Notes: generated by a model not told the origin, from the sequence alone. A DNA stretch of 64,000 nucleotides from Craterostigma plantagineum (GCA_027422505.1 JAPQWV010001406.1:26335-90334); one strand, 5' to 3'. Positions 1 to 12,193 are shown, counted from the stretch's first letter. Made by a program: numbers and translations.

Positions 1-1350
1 TCGATTCCCGAAGAGGGACTTCGATGCAACCCCTTCACCAGCAGGACTTTCCTTCTCACCATCGTCTGCTTTTATACACGCGCGCGATTTTCGTGAACCC
101 ATCGAAGTCTGAATATTATATACTATACTCACGTCCAGACGATACAAACCTTTGCACTCTTCTCCCTTTGGTAGGACCATTTCCGCCCATGTGTGATTTC
201 CAGACTCCCCCTGCTATGAAATCCCATAGCCCTGGAATCTGACTGGCTCAAGAATATTAAATTCTAGCAACTTTGGGACACGTCACACCACCCAAAGTGC
301 ATACCGCTCCACCAACGATTTTGATCTTCCCCGTTCCAACACATCGAACAACACAACGATATCCATAGGCCCATGGAGATCGAAAAACCGTTCGCATTTT
401 CCAGAACGCATCAAAATATTCTTGGAGCAAACCCGAATTTAATATCCCTCTTCCTGAGAACGAGCGCCATCATTAGAGACTGTGAGAATGTCTCCAAGAT
501 AAATCGTGTGCTACCTCCGTTGTGGAATTTTCCTAGCCGCATGTCCTTCTTCCTCCAAGTTGGACAGGTTTTACTGATGTGTCCCGGCTCACCACATTTT
601 AGCATCACATGCCCTTCGCGCCACCTGGATTTGGACCTGCTGTTGTCCCCAAATTCCTGGCGTATCACCTTCCTCTATAATTCACTCTGAAAAATAGCCA
701 ATGTCCGGCTATCACCATAATTTGACCGTCTTCTCTTTTCATGCTCCAAAAGAGTTGACTCCACCATCTACCGTCTCGTATCGGATGGTTGTGATCAAAT
801 TATTACCCGAATCAGGAAGTGAGGTAAGAAGTAACAGGGCCTTACTTCTTCCTCTCCGACACATCATGACCCCAAATCTTTCGTCATTTACTCCGACTTT
901 CCTCGTCTCCCATCAAAGCTTATCACCCAGCATTGACAAACGAGCACATCCTTCACTCTTCTATGCCGAAGAGTGAAACATCCCGCACCAGCACATTGTC
1001 GCACTTTGTTATCATCTGTCGCTATTATCCTTACACAGATTCAACAGCCCGATCCAAACAGTACTGATAGATAATTCCCAGCAGCAGCTAGCGACACAGT
1101 ACTATTGCCATAACTCGCCAAAACTCCACCGCCGCACAAGCTCCGCCCACACCGAGCATACCATCAACGATAACCATCTTGTACCATCATTTTCTCAGCA
1201 CAAGGCATCACCTCGTTGAACCTCGCTCTGACACTGGCTCCCCCCCGATCGACATTCCCTTCTGATATCTTTTCTGATGTGGAAGATCAGACACAGCTGC
1301 AACCACAGAGCATACTCAGAATACCAGCAGGGTTTGGCTCTGATACCACT
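1..1350 (-). mobile_element. Internal part of a truncated LTR retrotransposon
   Basis: This stretch lies downstream (on the minus strand) of a primer binding site and LTR at 1336-1879, so it is the 5' internal region of an element that runs off the left edge. The minus-strand frame at 411-668 contains a degenerate CCHC zinc-knuckle motif (KCGEPGHISKTCP) typical of gag nucleocapsid domains, but the first cysteine of the knuckle is replaced. The rest of the region has no long ORF and looks decayed. Lineage (Copia or Gypsy) cannot be decided because pol is outside the window. Confidence 0.55.
1336..1348 (-). other. Primer binding site (initiator tRNA-Met type)
   Basis: On the minus strand this reads TGGTATCAGAGCC, the usual plant LTR-retrotransposon PBS complementary to the 3' end of initiator methionine tRNA. 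It sits 2 bases inside the LTR boundary at 1351. Confidence 0.8.
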
Positions 1351-1879
1351 TGTTGGGGTTGAGCGGTAAATATTTAATTCTGGGCCAGCGGTAATTGTAT
1401 TTGGACCCCGCGACAATTTATCGGGATATTAATTAAAGTCGAAATGACACCGAGAGAACACCGAGATTTTTACGTGGTTCGGCCAATACCGCCTACATCC
1501 ACGGAGAGACAATAGTTTTACTATATTTGAGATATTACACCGTACAAAATAACGCTCGTGTTTAAATCCAAACCCGAGACCCCTTACCCACCCGGATAAT
1601 GTTTTTGTACCCACCCTCAATTACCACAGTAAAACTGCACCCGCTCTCACCCTTATCCACCCGAAGGTGGATTATCTTTTACCTCTCTCTAGACTCTCAT
1701 TTGGGGTACTTATTATGGCCTCCTTCGTTGCCTATTTATAGTTGAATCCTCAAGCATCATCACGTCATGCATTAGCTCACATTTCATGTGAACCTGAGAA
1801 ACCTAATACGCGTGCATGTGATAAAAACCAAACAAAATTGCCTATTGACTTTTCTACAATTGATGAGCTGGACCCAACA
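1351..1879 (-). repeat. 5' LTR of the truncated element
   Basis: The proposed LTR starts with TGTTGGG and ends with CCCAACA, a 7-bp terminal inverted repeat with TG/CA ends. It carries a minus-strand TATA-like CTATAAATA near 1733-1741 and the block 'tttttacgtggttcgg', also seen in the Copia LTRs at 18.6 and 22.9 kb. The left boundary is fixed by the PBS. The right boundary is inferred from the inverted repeat, because the partner LTR and the second target-site copy lie outside the window. Confidence 0.6.
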
Positions 1880-3226
1880 GTTTCCTTGGTCGGAGGCAAC
1901 CGCCCACGCACTACGCAGTTTTTACCTAGTCAGCAAAACGAGACACAAAGCAATAGATTCAGTTCAAACACCGTTTTTATAACAGAAGAAAAACATTTAA
2001 TAATCATAAAGAAAAAGATTCTCCTTTTTTGGGTCAACAGACACAAAACCCAAAAGCCACTCTCCATGTAAAAACGAGCGAAAACCAAGACTATGATTTC
2101 ATGAGTAATGAACGAGTTCTAGAAACGGCATCTAAGAACACCGTACATAGACACACACAGTTAACATATGCGCATGTTAGGCAAAGTTCACGAACCTTCA
2201 AGGAATAAAAAGGAAATTGACCCGACCCGACCCACATGCATGATACAACAGTTGTCTCTTTTTAGAAAAAGCAAAGCACAATTGTGTGCGGATACAACTA
2301 GAAAGAAGATCAAAGAATCGAGGAAAAAAAAGGAAATATTAACTTGATATATGCTTCTCATTCTGTGATGCAATAAGCTTACCCATTTTCCCAGAATGAC
2401 GAGCACTGCATAGCATAGCATGCTTTTTTCTTCTTCGTGTAGCTAAAACAACTGGAAAGTTGAAATTCGTCAAAAGATCAAACTTTTCTTCCTTTCGTTC
2501 CTCTAAGACGATCGAATATTATATATGGTAATGTGAAAGCACACAACACACTGACGAGTCGGGTTTCTTGTTCCCATAATCTCTTCTTTGTTGAGACAGT
2601 TAAAAATATACATATAACGCCAATAAATAAATGTAAAAACTGTTTTTAAAATCGAGATAAAAAAAAAAAAAAAAAAAAGTCAAAGTCTTCATTTTTCAAA
2701 GAAATGTATTTTGGATAATACGACGGTGATAGTAAAAAGTGGTACGCTGCTTGGTCTTATCTACAAGTGAGAAGCTGAGAAGCCTATCTATTTACCTTTT
2801 GGGCTATAAAAATTCTAGTTTTATTTAACAACAAACTCCATAATTAAACACCGGAAGATATTTCCACATTATGAGGTGGATTTGATTGATTGAGGTACCA
2901 AGTAAAGAATAAGTAGATAAATATGAAATGAATTTATTATTTTTATGTTCTTTTTTTCCGAATTAACTACACATACATATTACATACACTTTTTCTTACC
3001 GTATGGAATAGTACTGGTTTTCACCCACCTTGCCAGACTACAAAGGTGTGTTCTACTCTACTCATATTCTCTATCTATCCTTTCCCTAAATAAATAGCAA
3101 TCTTTTTTATTTTTTACCCAGAAATCACGCAAACTCAATTACATCAAAACTCAAACCAGACGTGTCTAATTTCAGAGCCATAGATTACATCAGCCCAATA
3201 CTTAAAAGACCCATAAATTGCAAAGC
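1880..3226. other. AT-rich intergenic region, no gene seen
   Basis: Only short ORFs without recognisable domains occur here. There is a poly(A) run of about 20 bases near 2660. No gene, RNA gene or complete transposon is recognised. Confidence 0.5.
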
Positions 3227-3236
3227 AATTTCATAC
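3227..3236. repeat. 10-bp target-site duplication of the MULE (left copy)
   Basis: The sequence aatttcatac is repeated exactly at 6369-6378, immediately outside the terminal inverted repeats. Confidence 0.9.
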
Positions 3237-3319
3237 GGCTTTTAATTAAAATAGGGCTATTTTAACCCAAATTCATTAAAATAGGAGTAATGTGACGGAA
3301 ATTATTAAAATCGAGTAGA

Positions 3320-3480
3320 ACGCATCCATTAGACGCGACGTCGCGTCCATTAGACGCGACGGATGACATGGCACGGTTAACCCTCGCAAAAATACAGGTG
3401 GGCCCGGCAGGGCCCGTGTGGCCCGCGTGGCATGTATTGGATGCGACGACGCGTTTAATAAACGCGACGTTTGACCTACA
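3320..3480. repeat. CG-rich palindromic subterminal motif array (left)
   Basis: Variants of attagacgcgacgtcgcgtc and gcgtttaataaacgcgacg recur here. The same motif family reappears at 3975-4040 before the plus-strand ORF and at 6085-6290 near the right end. Subterminal arrays in DNA transposons often bind transposase; that role is inferred here, not shown. Confidence 0.55.
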
Positions 3481-3515
3481 CAGCAGTAACGGCCACTAAA
3501 CCCACTAACGACAGC

Positions 3516-3947
3516 TAGGGGTGTTCGTTCGGTACCTACCGAACCGAACCGAACCGAAATTTCGGTATACCAAAATTTCGGTACACCCCTAGTCGATACC
3601 GAATACCGAACCGAATTTCTCGGTTCGGTATTCGGTTTTTACCGAAATTTAAATAATAGTAATAAAAAATTCAATAATAATTAAATTAATTCATATATTA
3701 ATATAATATATATTTTATTTTCAATATTAATATAATAAAATATATTTTAATTTTTAAAATTTCGGTAATTCGGTATACCGAATTTACCGAAATTCAAAAT
3801 CAGTACCGAACCAAATTTACCGAATTACCGAATTTTTTTTTTGAAGTACCGAATACCGAACCGAATTTTTCGGTTCGGTTCGGTTTTGTACCGAAATTTC
3901 GGTATTTTGGTAATTTCAGTCGGTATACCGAACAACGAACATCCCTC
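3516..3947. mobile_element. hAT-like MITE nested in the MULE
   Basis: The ends taggggtgttcgtt and the reverse complement of aacgaacatccctc (gagggatgttcgtt) form an imperfect terminal inverted repeat. Flanking 8-bp sequences acgacagc (3508-3515) and acgatagc (3948-3955) differ at one base, as expected for an aged hAT target duplication. The interior is made of ttcggtat / accgaa repeats around an AT-rich core, and it has no coding capacity. Confidence 0.7.
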
Positions 3948-4103
3948 ACGATAGCCACTAAGCTAATGGGTTACCGCCGCGTTTAATGGGTGCGTCGTCG
4001 CGTCCATTGCCTGCGACGATGCGTTTAATAGAAACGGCATTTTCCCCTATTTAAGCCGCTCGATCTTCGATTATCAATTCATAAAATTTCATACATATCC
4101 AAT

Positions 4104-4839
4104 ATGGTGTCTAGAAAAATTCAAATAGTTGTTTACTATGGCGGTGAAATCATACACGGATCAAACACCATACAGTATAGTCTTCAACTCATCGGTTATC
4201 GACGAATTGTCGTGATACCATTTTTGATCAATTCTTCGTATGCTGTACGACATGACTTCCGTCGACAGCAATGCTTTCTTTTTAATCGTTCGTGTGAAGA
4301 ACGAATACTATCAACACTCACGACTGTATCATAATCTCTTACTAATGTCTAGTGATGCCGACCTCGCATACTTCTTGGATCCCGACAACGAGCTCGATTA
4401 CATTGAGGTCTTTGTCGAGACAACCAAGATCGTTCAGTTCGATCGCAACGTATATACTCCCGACGAGTACGCGAATCCCGCGCCGATGGATTCGATTCCT
4501 GACATTACTTCAGTTACTGAAGTATTGACGAATATTTCGTTTGCCCCTCACGAAGATTTACCTTCGAGCAGCCGTTGCGCTCATATTAGTTCGACGGTGG
4601 CGCAACCTGAGATCGATCATGACGCCGTCCAAGATAGTGACGTTAGTGACTTTGAAGCCAATGACGAGGGTGGGGCACTAGACGATTTGCCAGATCCCGC
4701 AAATGCCGATGATGAAAATGATGATGAACCAATGCCAAGTGAGCCAGAAGAAAATAGAGCATTATACCAGTCGGTGCCGTTTAATACCTCTTATCAAATG
4801 GCTCTCCCAGAAGTTGACGAAACTGGTGGTGATTTTTAA
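4104..4839 (+). pseudogene. MULE transposase N-terminal remnant
   Basis: The start MVSRKIQIVVYYGGEI resembles the N-terminal region common in plant MULE proteins ahead of the MuDR domain. A frame change near 4190-4240 leads into a second frame (4240-4839) with VKNEYYQHSRLYHN and then a long Asp/Glu-rich segment (DSDVSDFEANDEGG, DDENDDEP) like the acidic linker of these proteins. The ORF then stops at 4839, without the MULE catalytic domain. A TATA-like tatttaag lies about 50 bases upstream of the start. The assignment rests on N-terminal similarity alone. Confidence 0.6.
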
Positions 4840-4891
4840 ATTAATAGGGATACACCTCAAGAAAATTCAAGAAAATTAATATGTATACACC

Positions 4892-5654
4892 TTAAAAAAA
4901 TTCAGTTACACAAAAGAACGCACCTGTAGCAACCGCAAAGCTCTCTGTACAAGAAAGCCAGCACGACACTGCCCAACTGTAAGTGTGCACGGCGTCTATG
5001 TCTTCGAGCAGTGGGAGTAAAGTCATGGACGTCGAGCTTCCGCTGGAGTCGGGGAACAAAATCGATCCCATGAGCAATAGCGCATATGCACGTGCTCGTT
5101 GATCGACCTCATAATCTGAGCTGTGATCATCGATCTCGTTGGCTTCTAGCCATTCTACAAATTTCCTCAGCGACACCTTCGTCCCGTGTACGCCCCACAG
5201 CAGGTCTGTAACCAGTCAGCTCCTCCAAGTAATCGAGCCACTGATCCTGCGTCATGTGCTGGATAACACCACTGACCGAGTGACCATCAACGGGGAGTCC
5301 CCACAGCACACCGACGTCCTCAAGAGTGACGGTGGCCTCACCCACATGCAAGTGGAACCTATGCGTTTCCTTTCTCCACCTCTCTACGAGGGCCGTGATC
5401 AAGTGTGGATCTAACTTCTGAGATCCACAACTATACACGCCGTAGAGGGACATAGTATCCAACATCTCCAGAACACGACCGTGCAACCGCACCGGTCGTG
5501 AAAGCTTACCTCAGGCGACACTCTCCAAACCCCTAACGGTCAAAGGCGTGTCGAGGGCACCATCAGCGTTGGATAGTACATCGTTACAACGATGACTATC
5601 ATGGAATATCAGAAGTGATTTGTCGATCGGACCGTAATATTCATTCATATCCAT
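4892..5654 (-). pseudogene. Plant mobile domain (PMD) protein, broken
   Basis: Read on the minus strand from ATG at 5654 (MDMNEYYGPIDKSLL), the protein contains LHGRVLEMLDTMSLYGVYSC, HLITALVERWRKETHRFHL and VTLEDVGVLWGLPVDG, and in a second frame SLRKFVEWLE and RARAYALLLMGSILFPD. These are hallmarks of the aminotransferase-like plant mobile domain, found in MAIL/MAIN proteins and the serine/threonine phosphatase 7 long-form family and widely carried by plant transposons. There is an in-frame stop near 5510 and a frame change near 5150-5190. It is tail to tail with the transposase remnant in the same MULE, so it is transposon cargo rather than a host gene. Confidence 0.75.
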
Positions 5655-6084
5655 CCTAAATTAGCGTTTCAAAGTCAATATCGCAACAAATAACAATAAA
5701 CAAACACATAAATTGAATCATGTACTAACAAACGAATCAAATGACCTAGAAACCTAATTCCAAAATTAGGTTCGAAATTAGGAGAAATTCCTAAATCGAG
5801 TGAATTATGTAAAATTAACGTATTATATCAATCTACGAAGCAACCCACAATATGTAAAGCACATATTATACCAAAATACAAACTTAAACGCAAGAATTCG
5901 ACGACATTTAACGAAACATCAAAATCAAAATTTAAATAAATTAGGAGTTTCATCCCCAAAATAAGCTTAATCGACGATGACGAGGAAGAATGGATTTATC
6001 ACGTGGTGTTAGCCGCTGTAATTCGCCACTGTAAATCGCCGAAATCGGTGGGGAGGAGAAGAGGAGAAATGGGGAAGCAGAAGA

Positions 6085-6290
6085 AGCGGTCGCGGCTTAT
6101 TATTCACGTCGTCGCTGCTATTAAGCGCGACGTCGGCTAAGCCGCGACGGTAGGTTTACTGGGCCGTCAATCGGCCCAGACAATTTTTTAAAAAATTGGG
6201 CCCGATTTTCAAATATCGGGCCCGATCAGACCCGCGCGAAGAACGTCGCGTCTAATAGACACGTCGTCGCGTCTAATAAACGCAATTCGC
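6085..6290. repeat. CG-rich palindromic subterminal motif array (right)
   Basis: Motifs such as cgcgtctaatagacacgtcg and ttaagcgcgacgtcggctaa mirror those at the left end of the MULE. Confidence 0.5.
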
Positions 6291-6545
6291 TCGATTTGTT
6301 AATTTTTGTCAAATTAGCCCTATTTTATCGAATTTTGGTTAAAATAACCCTATTTTAATTAAAAAGCCAATTTCATACTCTCACATGCAAAAAGCAAATC
6401 AAACCCCTAACCGAATTGATCACATAACAATACTTACAGTAATTTAAGTAAAAATGAAAACTCAAATGAAAGTGTAATTAAGACACAAATTTTCTGAATA
6501 CAACTAAAAATTAACTACGCAAGTTATTACATTATTCTTCACTCT

Positions 6546-7294
6546 CTAGGTAATAGTAATACATACAGGCGGCAAGGCGCTTTCCACTTCCTCATCACAA
6601 TTAACTTCCGCGCACGGCAAGTTCAAGTCGAAGTTCCTCAAACCACCGCCGCACGCAGCCGCAGCGGCCGTGCTCTCGCCGGAAGGGCCACCGCCGGAGG
6701 CGGCGGTGGCCGTGGCTCGGCTCTTTGTCCCGTTGGGATCGTAGTGCATGCGCATGTGTCCTCCAGCGCCTGCCCCGTCGGAAAAATCTTCTCACAAACC
6801 GAACACTTGTGAATTTTGCCGCTTGATTTCAGTGACGACGACGATGCACCGCTCTTCGATGAGGCGACGGCGGAGCTTCCCTCCCCTTCCGAACCTTCGG
6901 ATGCTGACGGCGGCTTGGCGGCGCGGTGGCTGGCCTTGTGCCCGCCGAGGGCTTGGTACGAAGGGAAAGCCTTTTCACACACGTTGCACTTATATAAAGA
7001 CCTGTTACTACTACTAATAATACTTCGGTGATTTTCTCCTTCGTGGTCTTTCTTGGAGCCAAGGTCAACGCCGGCGGGGGAGGGGGAGGCTTCTCCGCCG
7101 CCGCGAGCTAGCATGACGAGGCAAAGGGCCAAGAACCGATCTTTATCAGCTTCTTCCGACGACTGAGAATTCGTGGTCGTCCTTGCACGTTTATTAGAGC
7201 GTTTGGATTCCGTCCACGTGTCGACGTTGCGGCGCTCCACCTCATCAAAGCGGCGGAGGAAAGATGGTTGAGAATTCATAGCGTCAAGAGCCAT
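6546..7294 (-). CDS. C2H2 zinc-finger repressor, ZAT10/STZ-like
   Basis: An intronless gene of about 249 residues encoding a C1-2i two-finger transcription factor of the stress-responsive ZAT class. In order it shows a basic stretch (KRSNKRAR), an L-box ([14 protein letters not shown]), a first finger ([10 protein letters not shown] with QALGGH), a Ser-rich linker, a second finger ([10 protein letters not shown]) and a C-terminal EAR repression motif (FDLNLP). The start at 7294 gives [12 protein letters not shown]. The second finger is broken in the given sequence by one missing G (ctggaggacac where the QALGGH codons need ctgggaggacac). Beyond that point the other frame carries the expected HMRMHYDP and EAR end. 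Such proteins recruit TOPLESS-type corepressors in the nucleus during abiotic stress; function is inferred from the family. Confidence 0.88.
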
Positions 7295-8665
7295 TTTAGT
7301 TTCTTGCAGTGTGTAGATTAAAGAAAGCTGTATATATTTGGTAATAGATATAGAGAGTGTGAGAGAGAGAGAGGTTTTCTTTTAGTCTTATAGGAGTGAA
7401 GTGTAGGAATATGAGCTAAAAGGGTGTATATATATATATACATATATAAGGGTTTTGTAAATTGTAGATGGCGATGAGGTTGCGTGGAGGAGTATAGGTG
7501 GAGGAGTTGTATAGGGACTGAGAAATTAAGTACGTGGGATTATGTAGCTGATTCCAATTAATTTAAGTTTCATGTATTGTTGCGGATTATGATTGAGAAG
7601 AAAAAGAAAAAAGAATATAGTTTAGGTGGAGGATGATAAGTGAAGAGATGTCTTGACACGTACTTCACTATGAATTTTTTTTTTTATTTTCGTTTTGTTA
7701 TGGACACACAATCTTTGTTTCGCTTGGAGGTCAAAATACAAGTGTGGGAGTGAGAGAGTGTACACCAAAATACAATACGTGTTGGGTAGTGTTTCAGTGT
7801 GTGTGAGAAATGAACAACTTCAACAAAAGCTCAAAGTTTTATGACTTCCAAAATCAGAAAAGAAATATGTATATCTGCACACGTGTAGTTGGAGAATTTG
7901 GGTTGCATATATTGTATGAAAGGGGAGGCGTGATGAATAGTTACTACTTCACCACGTGTAGCTGGGAAGTAATTACATGGTTTACGACTTTATGTATATC
8001 TTTATTCCTTTAATATCGAGATTCCAATACTCCGCCGCGTGCGCTCATTAAAATTTCTAGAATATTTCCCTTTCCACTCTCGAACTTTATGGAGTTCCTT
8101 CCCTACTAAATAAATAAATAATATAGTTTGCAAATAAGAGCGACACACTTACGATGATAACACTACAGTAAAAGGAGATGGTGGATATGGCTGCTGCCTC
8201 TTTTAATAATGCAATAAGGGTACTTGAGTAAATCCAGTTTCGCTTCGTTTGCGAGACTTTCCACGCCACGTGTACATATACATGCTAGGCAAAAAGGACA
8301 CGCAGCTATGGTGCACACGTTTTTAACTTTTATTTCTGCTGTGTACGAAGAAAGTGCTTGTGCCTGAATTTAATGTGAATCGATTACTAGTTAATAGTTA
8401 TCGATTGTACGTAGTAATGGGTTACCATTTTAATTTTTAACGACTTCTTGGTAAGAGGGTCTAAAACTCTAATCTAATCCTGGCCCCCAAAATGGGAAGA
8501 AATTGCCAGCAAGAATATGACTAAAGAAGATATAACATAGTTGCCAGGCTCATTATATACCAATCAGATGTACAACAATGTTGCCATAATCTTAAGCTGA
8601 AGATCAGATTTTTATCAACGAGAAAATGATAGTACACGTAATAGTCGAAAATCGTTTGGCTGAAC
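7295..8665. other. Intergenic region with probable ZAT promoter
   Basis: The 130 bases upstream of the ZAT start are rich in gagaga and tatata repeats (7350-7450), as expected for its leader and core promoter. Beyond that the region is AT-rich with short ORFs only, and nothing else is recognised. Confidence 0.4.
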
Positions 8666-10959
8666 TTAATCACTGGCTGGAGTTGATTGAACTTTGGGCT
8701 TCGGCTTGACTTCGACTTCGTTTACGCTTCGAATGAATATAGAATCTGGTTCGTGGCTACACATAAGAACGAAATTTAATAATATATCAAGCAAGAACCA
8801 AAGATGATAAAGGTGACCAAAGGGATTTATTTTATTTCTTACGGTTTATCACCCTCTTCATAAGTATAGCTAGACGCAACGGCCAAGAATCTACCATCTC
8901 TGCTAAAGGACAGAGCTGCGATGCTTGTTGGGTACTTGGAATACTTCACCACAGGATGAAAGAAAGAAAAAAAAAAAAGCATTTAAATGCCACCTTTTAG
9001 CAGAAGATATATAGGAAATAAATGTAAGTTTTTTTACCTGATACAATCGCTTCTTGTTGTTCCCATCCCACACGTTAACTATACCATCACATCCTCCAGT
9101 AGCAAATGTACCATAACTACATGCATGAGAAAAGTCCATTTAGGCTTTCACAAATTCTATGATCGTGTAATGAGTAAGCAACGCGTCTTGAAACGTGAAT
9201 GTAATAAGGAAATATATGTAGCGTAGCTCACATGGGGTGGAACGCAATGGTGTTCACAGGGTAGACAATGTCTCTCCCAGCCTCTGATTTACGGTGGCAC
9301 TTAAATGCATACCTACAAAATACATCATCAAGAGGGTGGTGGAGTTGAAGTTAAAAGTAAAACAAAGAACTTGAAGGAAGTGTCAAATGGTACAAGGCGA
9401 TTTACTTCTTCGATTGACCAGCCTCTGAAAGATCGAAGAACTCCATCGAAACTCGGCCTTCAACAGAACTAAGGGCATAGCCTATAAAACAAGATCATCC
9501 CATCGAAGTCAGTGAACTAATGATCTCCGCCTATCTGAAAACAGAAAGCATAAACAGAGGACGTCAAACAAGGAAACTGGCAGACAAAAAAATCTGACCC
9601 GTAGAATCTGGATAGCAACGGACACATCTAGTTTGGTATTTCAAAGAAGATTCCCTCCTTTGTTCAGGTTGTGATATGTTTCGTATGTCATAAATGTTTA
9701 CGTGTCTCCCAGCAGTTGCGACCACCAAACGATTTCCTACTAGAGACATAGAGTAAACGCGCTCGGGCTGAACATATGTCCCAACGAGAGATCGGTCTTG
9801 AGCACTTGCACCTCTCGGGTCCCAACACTTCAAGGTTTTGTCCCAACTACCAGTAATAACTTGGCCTAAATAAGAGAAAAGAATGTCAAAACCACCAGTG
9901 AGTCCAACGATATTATAAATAAGCTTGAGATAAAGGTCACGTTAAGGGCTTCAAACAGCAAAGATCGATATCTTCAGCAAACATATATGTAACACTATTC
10001 AAGATCCTCAGAGATGGGATAAGCGGCAACGAACGCCATTACATTTAGAGCGCATGATCTTACCAGTGGCATAATGATACTCGATGCAACGGACAGGTGC
10101 TTCATGCCTCCCCAAAATATCCTCCCTATTGTTGTTGAATTCAAGCCTGCAAAACGATATAAATATCGATCAATATTTACATCAAATCAAATTGATAACC
10201 AAAACATTCAAATCACCCTGGCATGAACAACTCTCGGTCTCGTACGCACTCACAGCATACCATAGGGTAAATCACATTATAGGCAATCAAACTAAAAAGG
10301 ATAATCACAACAATAAGCTCACTGTCCATTTAAGTACAGAGAAGTCAACTCAACCACTATATAGCAGATTAAATGATGAATAACATAAACATAAGCATTT
10401 CAAAACCATAGAGAGCTTATCAATTGAAAAGAATTTAACACGAAGGTCTGCTTTCTAACATAGTCTCTGTTATCACATATGGGCAAACAATTTAAAACAT
10501 AAAACAGAAAAAATAACTTCACCATCAATCACATACTAAAGGAGAAAACTTGACCAAACTATAATCGCGAAAAAGAGGAACAACATAAAACTGGAAAAAT
10601 CACCTCCTAACAGTGTGATCTGCTGACGCACTAAACCCAGAAGAATCATCATGAAAGCAACAATCCAATACAGCATCACCGTGCATGAACTCCCCCTCAG
10701 CACATTTGCACTCGCATCATACAATCGAACACTCTGCACGAGAAGGAAAAAAATCTAATAAGGTTAAAGCGACAGAAACGACATGTAACGGAAAGCAAAA
10801 GCCGTCGTTCAAATGGGGACGAAGAGGGACCTTATCCCAGGAAGAGACGAGGAGGTTATCACTATGGTTAGAGAAACGAAGGTTAGAGATCCCATCAGTT
10901 GGGGGATTCGACAGTTCTCTGCCGGCCGACTGCGGCGGCGGTGGTGCTGAAGCCGTCAT
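8666..10959 (-). CDS. BUB3.1: Mitotic checkpoint WD40 protein BUB3 (BUB3.1-like)
   Basis: Nine exons can be placed: 10831-10959, 10604-10733, 10064-10146, 9599-9865, 9406-9481, 9232-9312, 9038-9116, 8843-8943 and 8666-8756, all with GT-AG introns. The product, about 345 residues, closely follows plant BUB3.1: [101 protein letters not shown] and the tail [15 protein letters not shown]3 is a WD40 propeller that brings BUB1/BUBR1-type partners to kinetochores in the spindle checkpoint; plant BUB3 also works at the phragmoplast. Exon 2 has a run of five Gs where six are needed for LRGEFMHGD, and adding that base makes the summed exons exactly a multiple of three. Confidence 0.95.
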
Positions 10960-11585
10960 GATTGCCGTAAACAGTCGCGTGCGATAAAGAGATAGCAATT
11001 TAGGTTTTTGCTGGAATTTGTTGGGAGAATGGGAGGGAAGGGGATTGAAATGGTGACTCGAAAACTAAAAGGGTATTGATCTATTATTATCTGAAATACG
11101 AGGTCGATAATTCAAATTCAAAAATCGAAAGCAATAAGCATCCCCCAACGGTAGGTTTGCTCAAAATCTTGCAATATGAGGAAGCGTGAAAATCACTCTC
11201 CCACTTTAGGACTCTATGTGGACATCTTTTTGGGCCTGATGGACAAAATGGGCCCAAGCCAGCCAATTCTAAAGCTAAAAACAAATGGGTGGAGAGTGGA
11301 GACCATAAATTTAAGCGAATTATGAAAATGGACAAAATGGGCCCACGCCAGCCCATTCAAACATTTATTTTCTATTTTAATTTTGGATTTTTTTATTTCA
11401 ACTTTTCACGTAGTTTTCAATTTTTCAATCTATGATGGACTTTTCCTTTTTTTTTTTGAGTCCTCAGACGCTGCGAATGTCAACCAATATAAAAATATTT
11501 CACCATCTCTATATGTTCACATCATAGAGTCGTTTCGATTAAAGTAGCATATTACATATATATATATATATATGTATATTATATG
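10960..11585. other. Intergenic region upstream of BUB3
   Basis: It holds the BUB3 leader and promoter side. A 28-bp near-repeat (ggacaaaatgggcccaagcc / ggacaaaatgggcccacgcc) occurs around 11231 and 11331, and a (ta) run near 11556. No gene is seen. Confidence 0.4.
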
Positions 11586-11614
11586 GAGGAATGATATGGT
11601 GCTCACCTTATGTG

Positions 11615-12193
11615 TGTTATATATTTTAGTGTAATTGGGACGTAAAATGTATCCGGGTTAGGAGGTGCGGAGTGCACGCTCGGAGAACGCTTTATGTCAG
11701 AACCCAAAGCGAAGCAGGGGTCGAGGGGGCTGCGCCCCCTTGCAGGGTACTAGGGGCAGCACCCCTAGCGGGTCTAGGGGCAGCGCCCTAGTGGCGGTCC
11801 CGCTGGCCACTCAGCGGGTGGGGTCAAGGGGCAGCGCCCCGAAACGGTGCGTACACACCCGAAAGGTGTGCATGCCTGAAATGATGTATACCCGAAACCT
11901 CTTCGTCCGAAAGAATGTATACCCGAATAGGTACTTGGCTTCAAAGGAAATATCTGTTCTCAAACAGACACCATCCTTGAAAGGATTATGTCTATTACGA
12001 ACAGACATAACCGGTCGAAACTTGGGTTATAAATAAACGCAGAGACACTCGACACAAAACATTGAATTTACGAGCGATATAACAAGTTGATCTCTAGTCT
12101 TATCCCGGGACGAATTATTGTCTTTGGAAAGTGAACTCCAAACGCGATTCTAGAGAAATATCCGGCCTTCAAATCAACGCTACTTTTCTAACA
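11615..12193 (+). repeat. 5' LTR of Copia element A
   Basis: Starts tgttatatattttagt, ends ctacttttctaaca. It contains a GC-rich core of repeated self-complementary blocks (ggggctgcgcccc, ggggcagcgcccc), which can form hairpins in the transcript, and a TATA-like ggttataaataaac near 12023. Confidence 0.93.

Larger units (their letters stand above)
3237..6368. mobile_element. Mutator-like element (MULE), non-autonomous
   Basis: The two ends form a terminal inverted repeat of about 50 bp: the left end begins ggcttttaattaaaat and the right end, reverse-complemented, begins ggctttttaattaaaat. A perfect 10-bp direct duplication (aatttcatac) flanks it at 3227-3236 and 6369-6378, within the 8-11 bp range usual for MULEs. 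Inside lie a plus-strand remnant resembling a MULE transposase N terminus (4104-4839) and a minus-strand plant-mobile-domain ORF (4892-5654). No transposase catalytic (DDE) or SWIM region is present, so it cannot move by itself. A hAT-like MITE is nested at 3516-3947. Confidence 0.85.

Noticed and set aside
6601..7068. Several ORFs on both strands over the ZAT gene
   Set aside because: They overlap the zinc-finger coding region in other frames and are explained by its GC-rich codons, except the true C-terminal frame already merged into the gene.
7810..8013. Plus ORF of 67 codons upstream of ZAT
   Set aside because: No domain, no supporting splice or promoter context; chance ORF in AT-rich DNA.
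11665..12036. ORF of 123 codons in the Copia LTR (also 16712-17035)
   Set aside because: It lies wholly in the GC-rich LTR core, and the frame is a by-product of repeated ggggctgcgcccc blocks.
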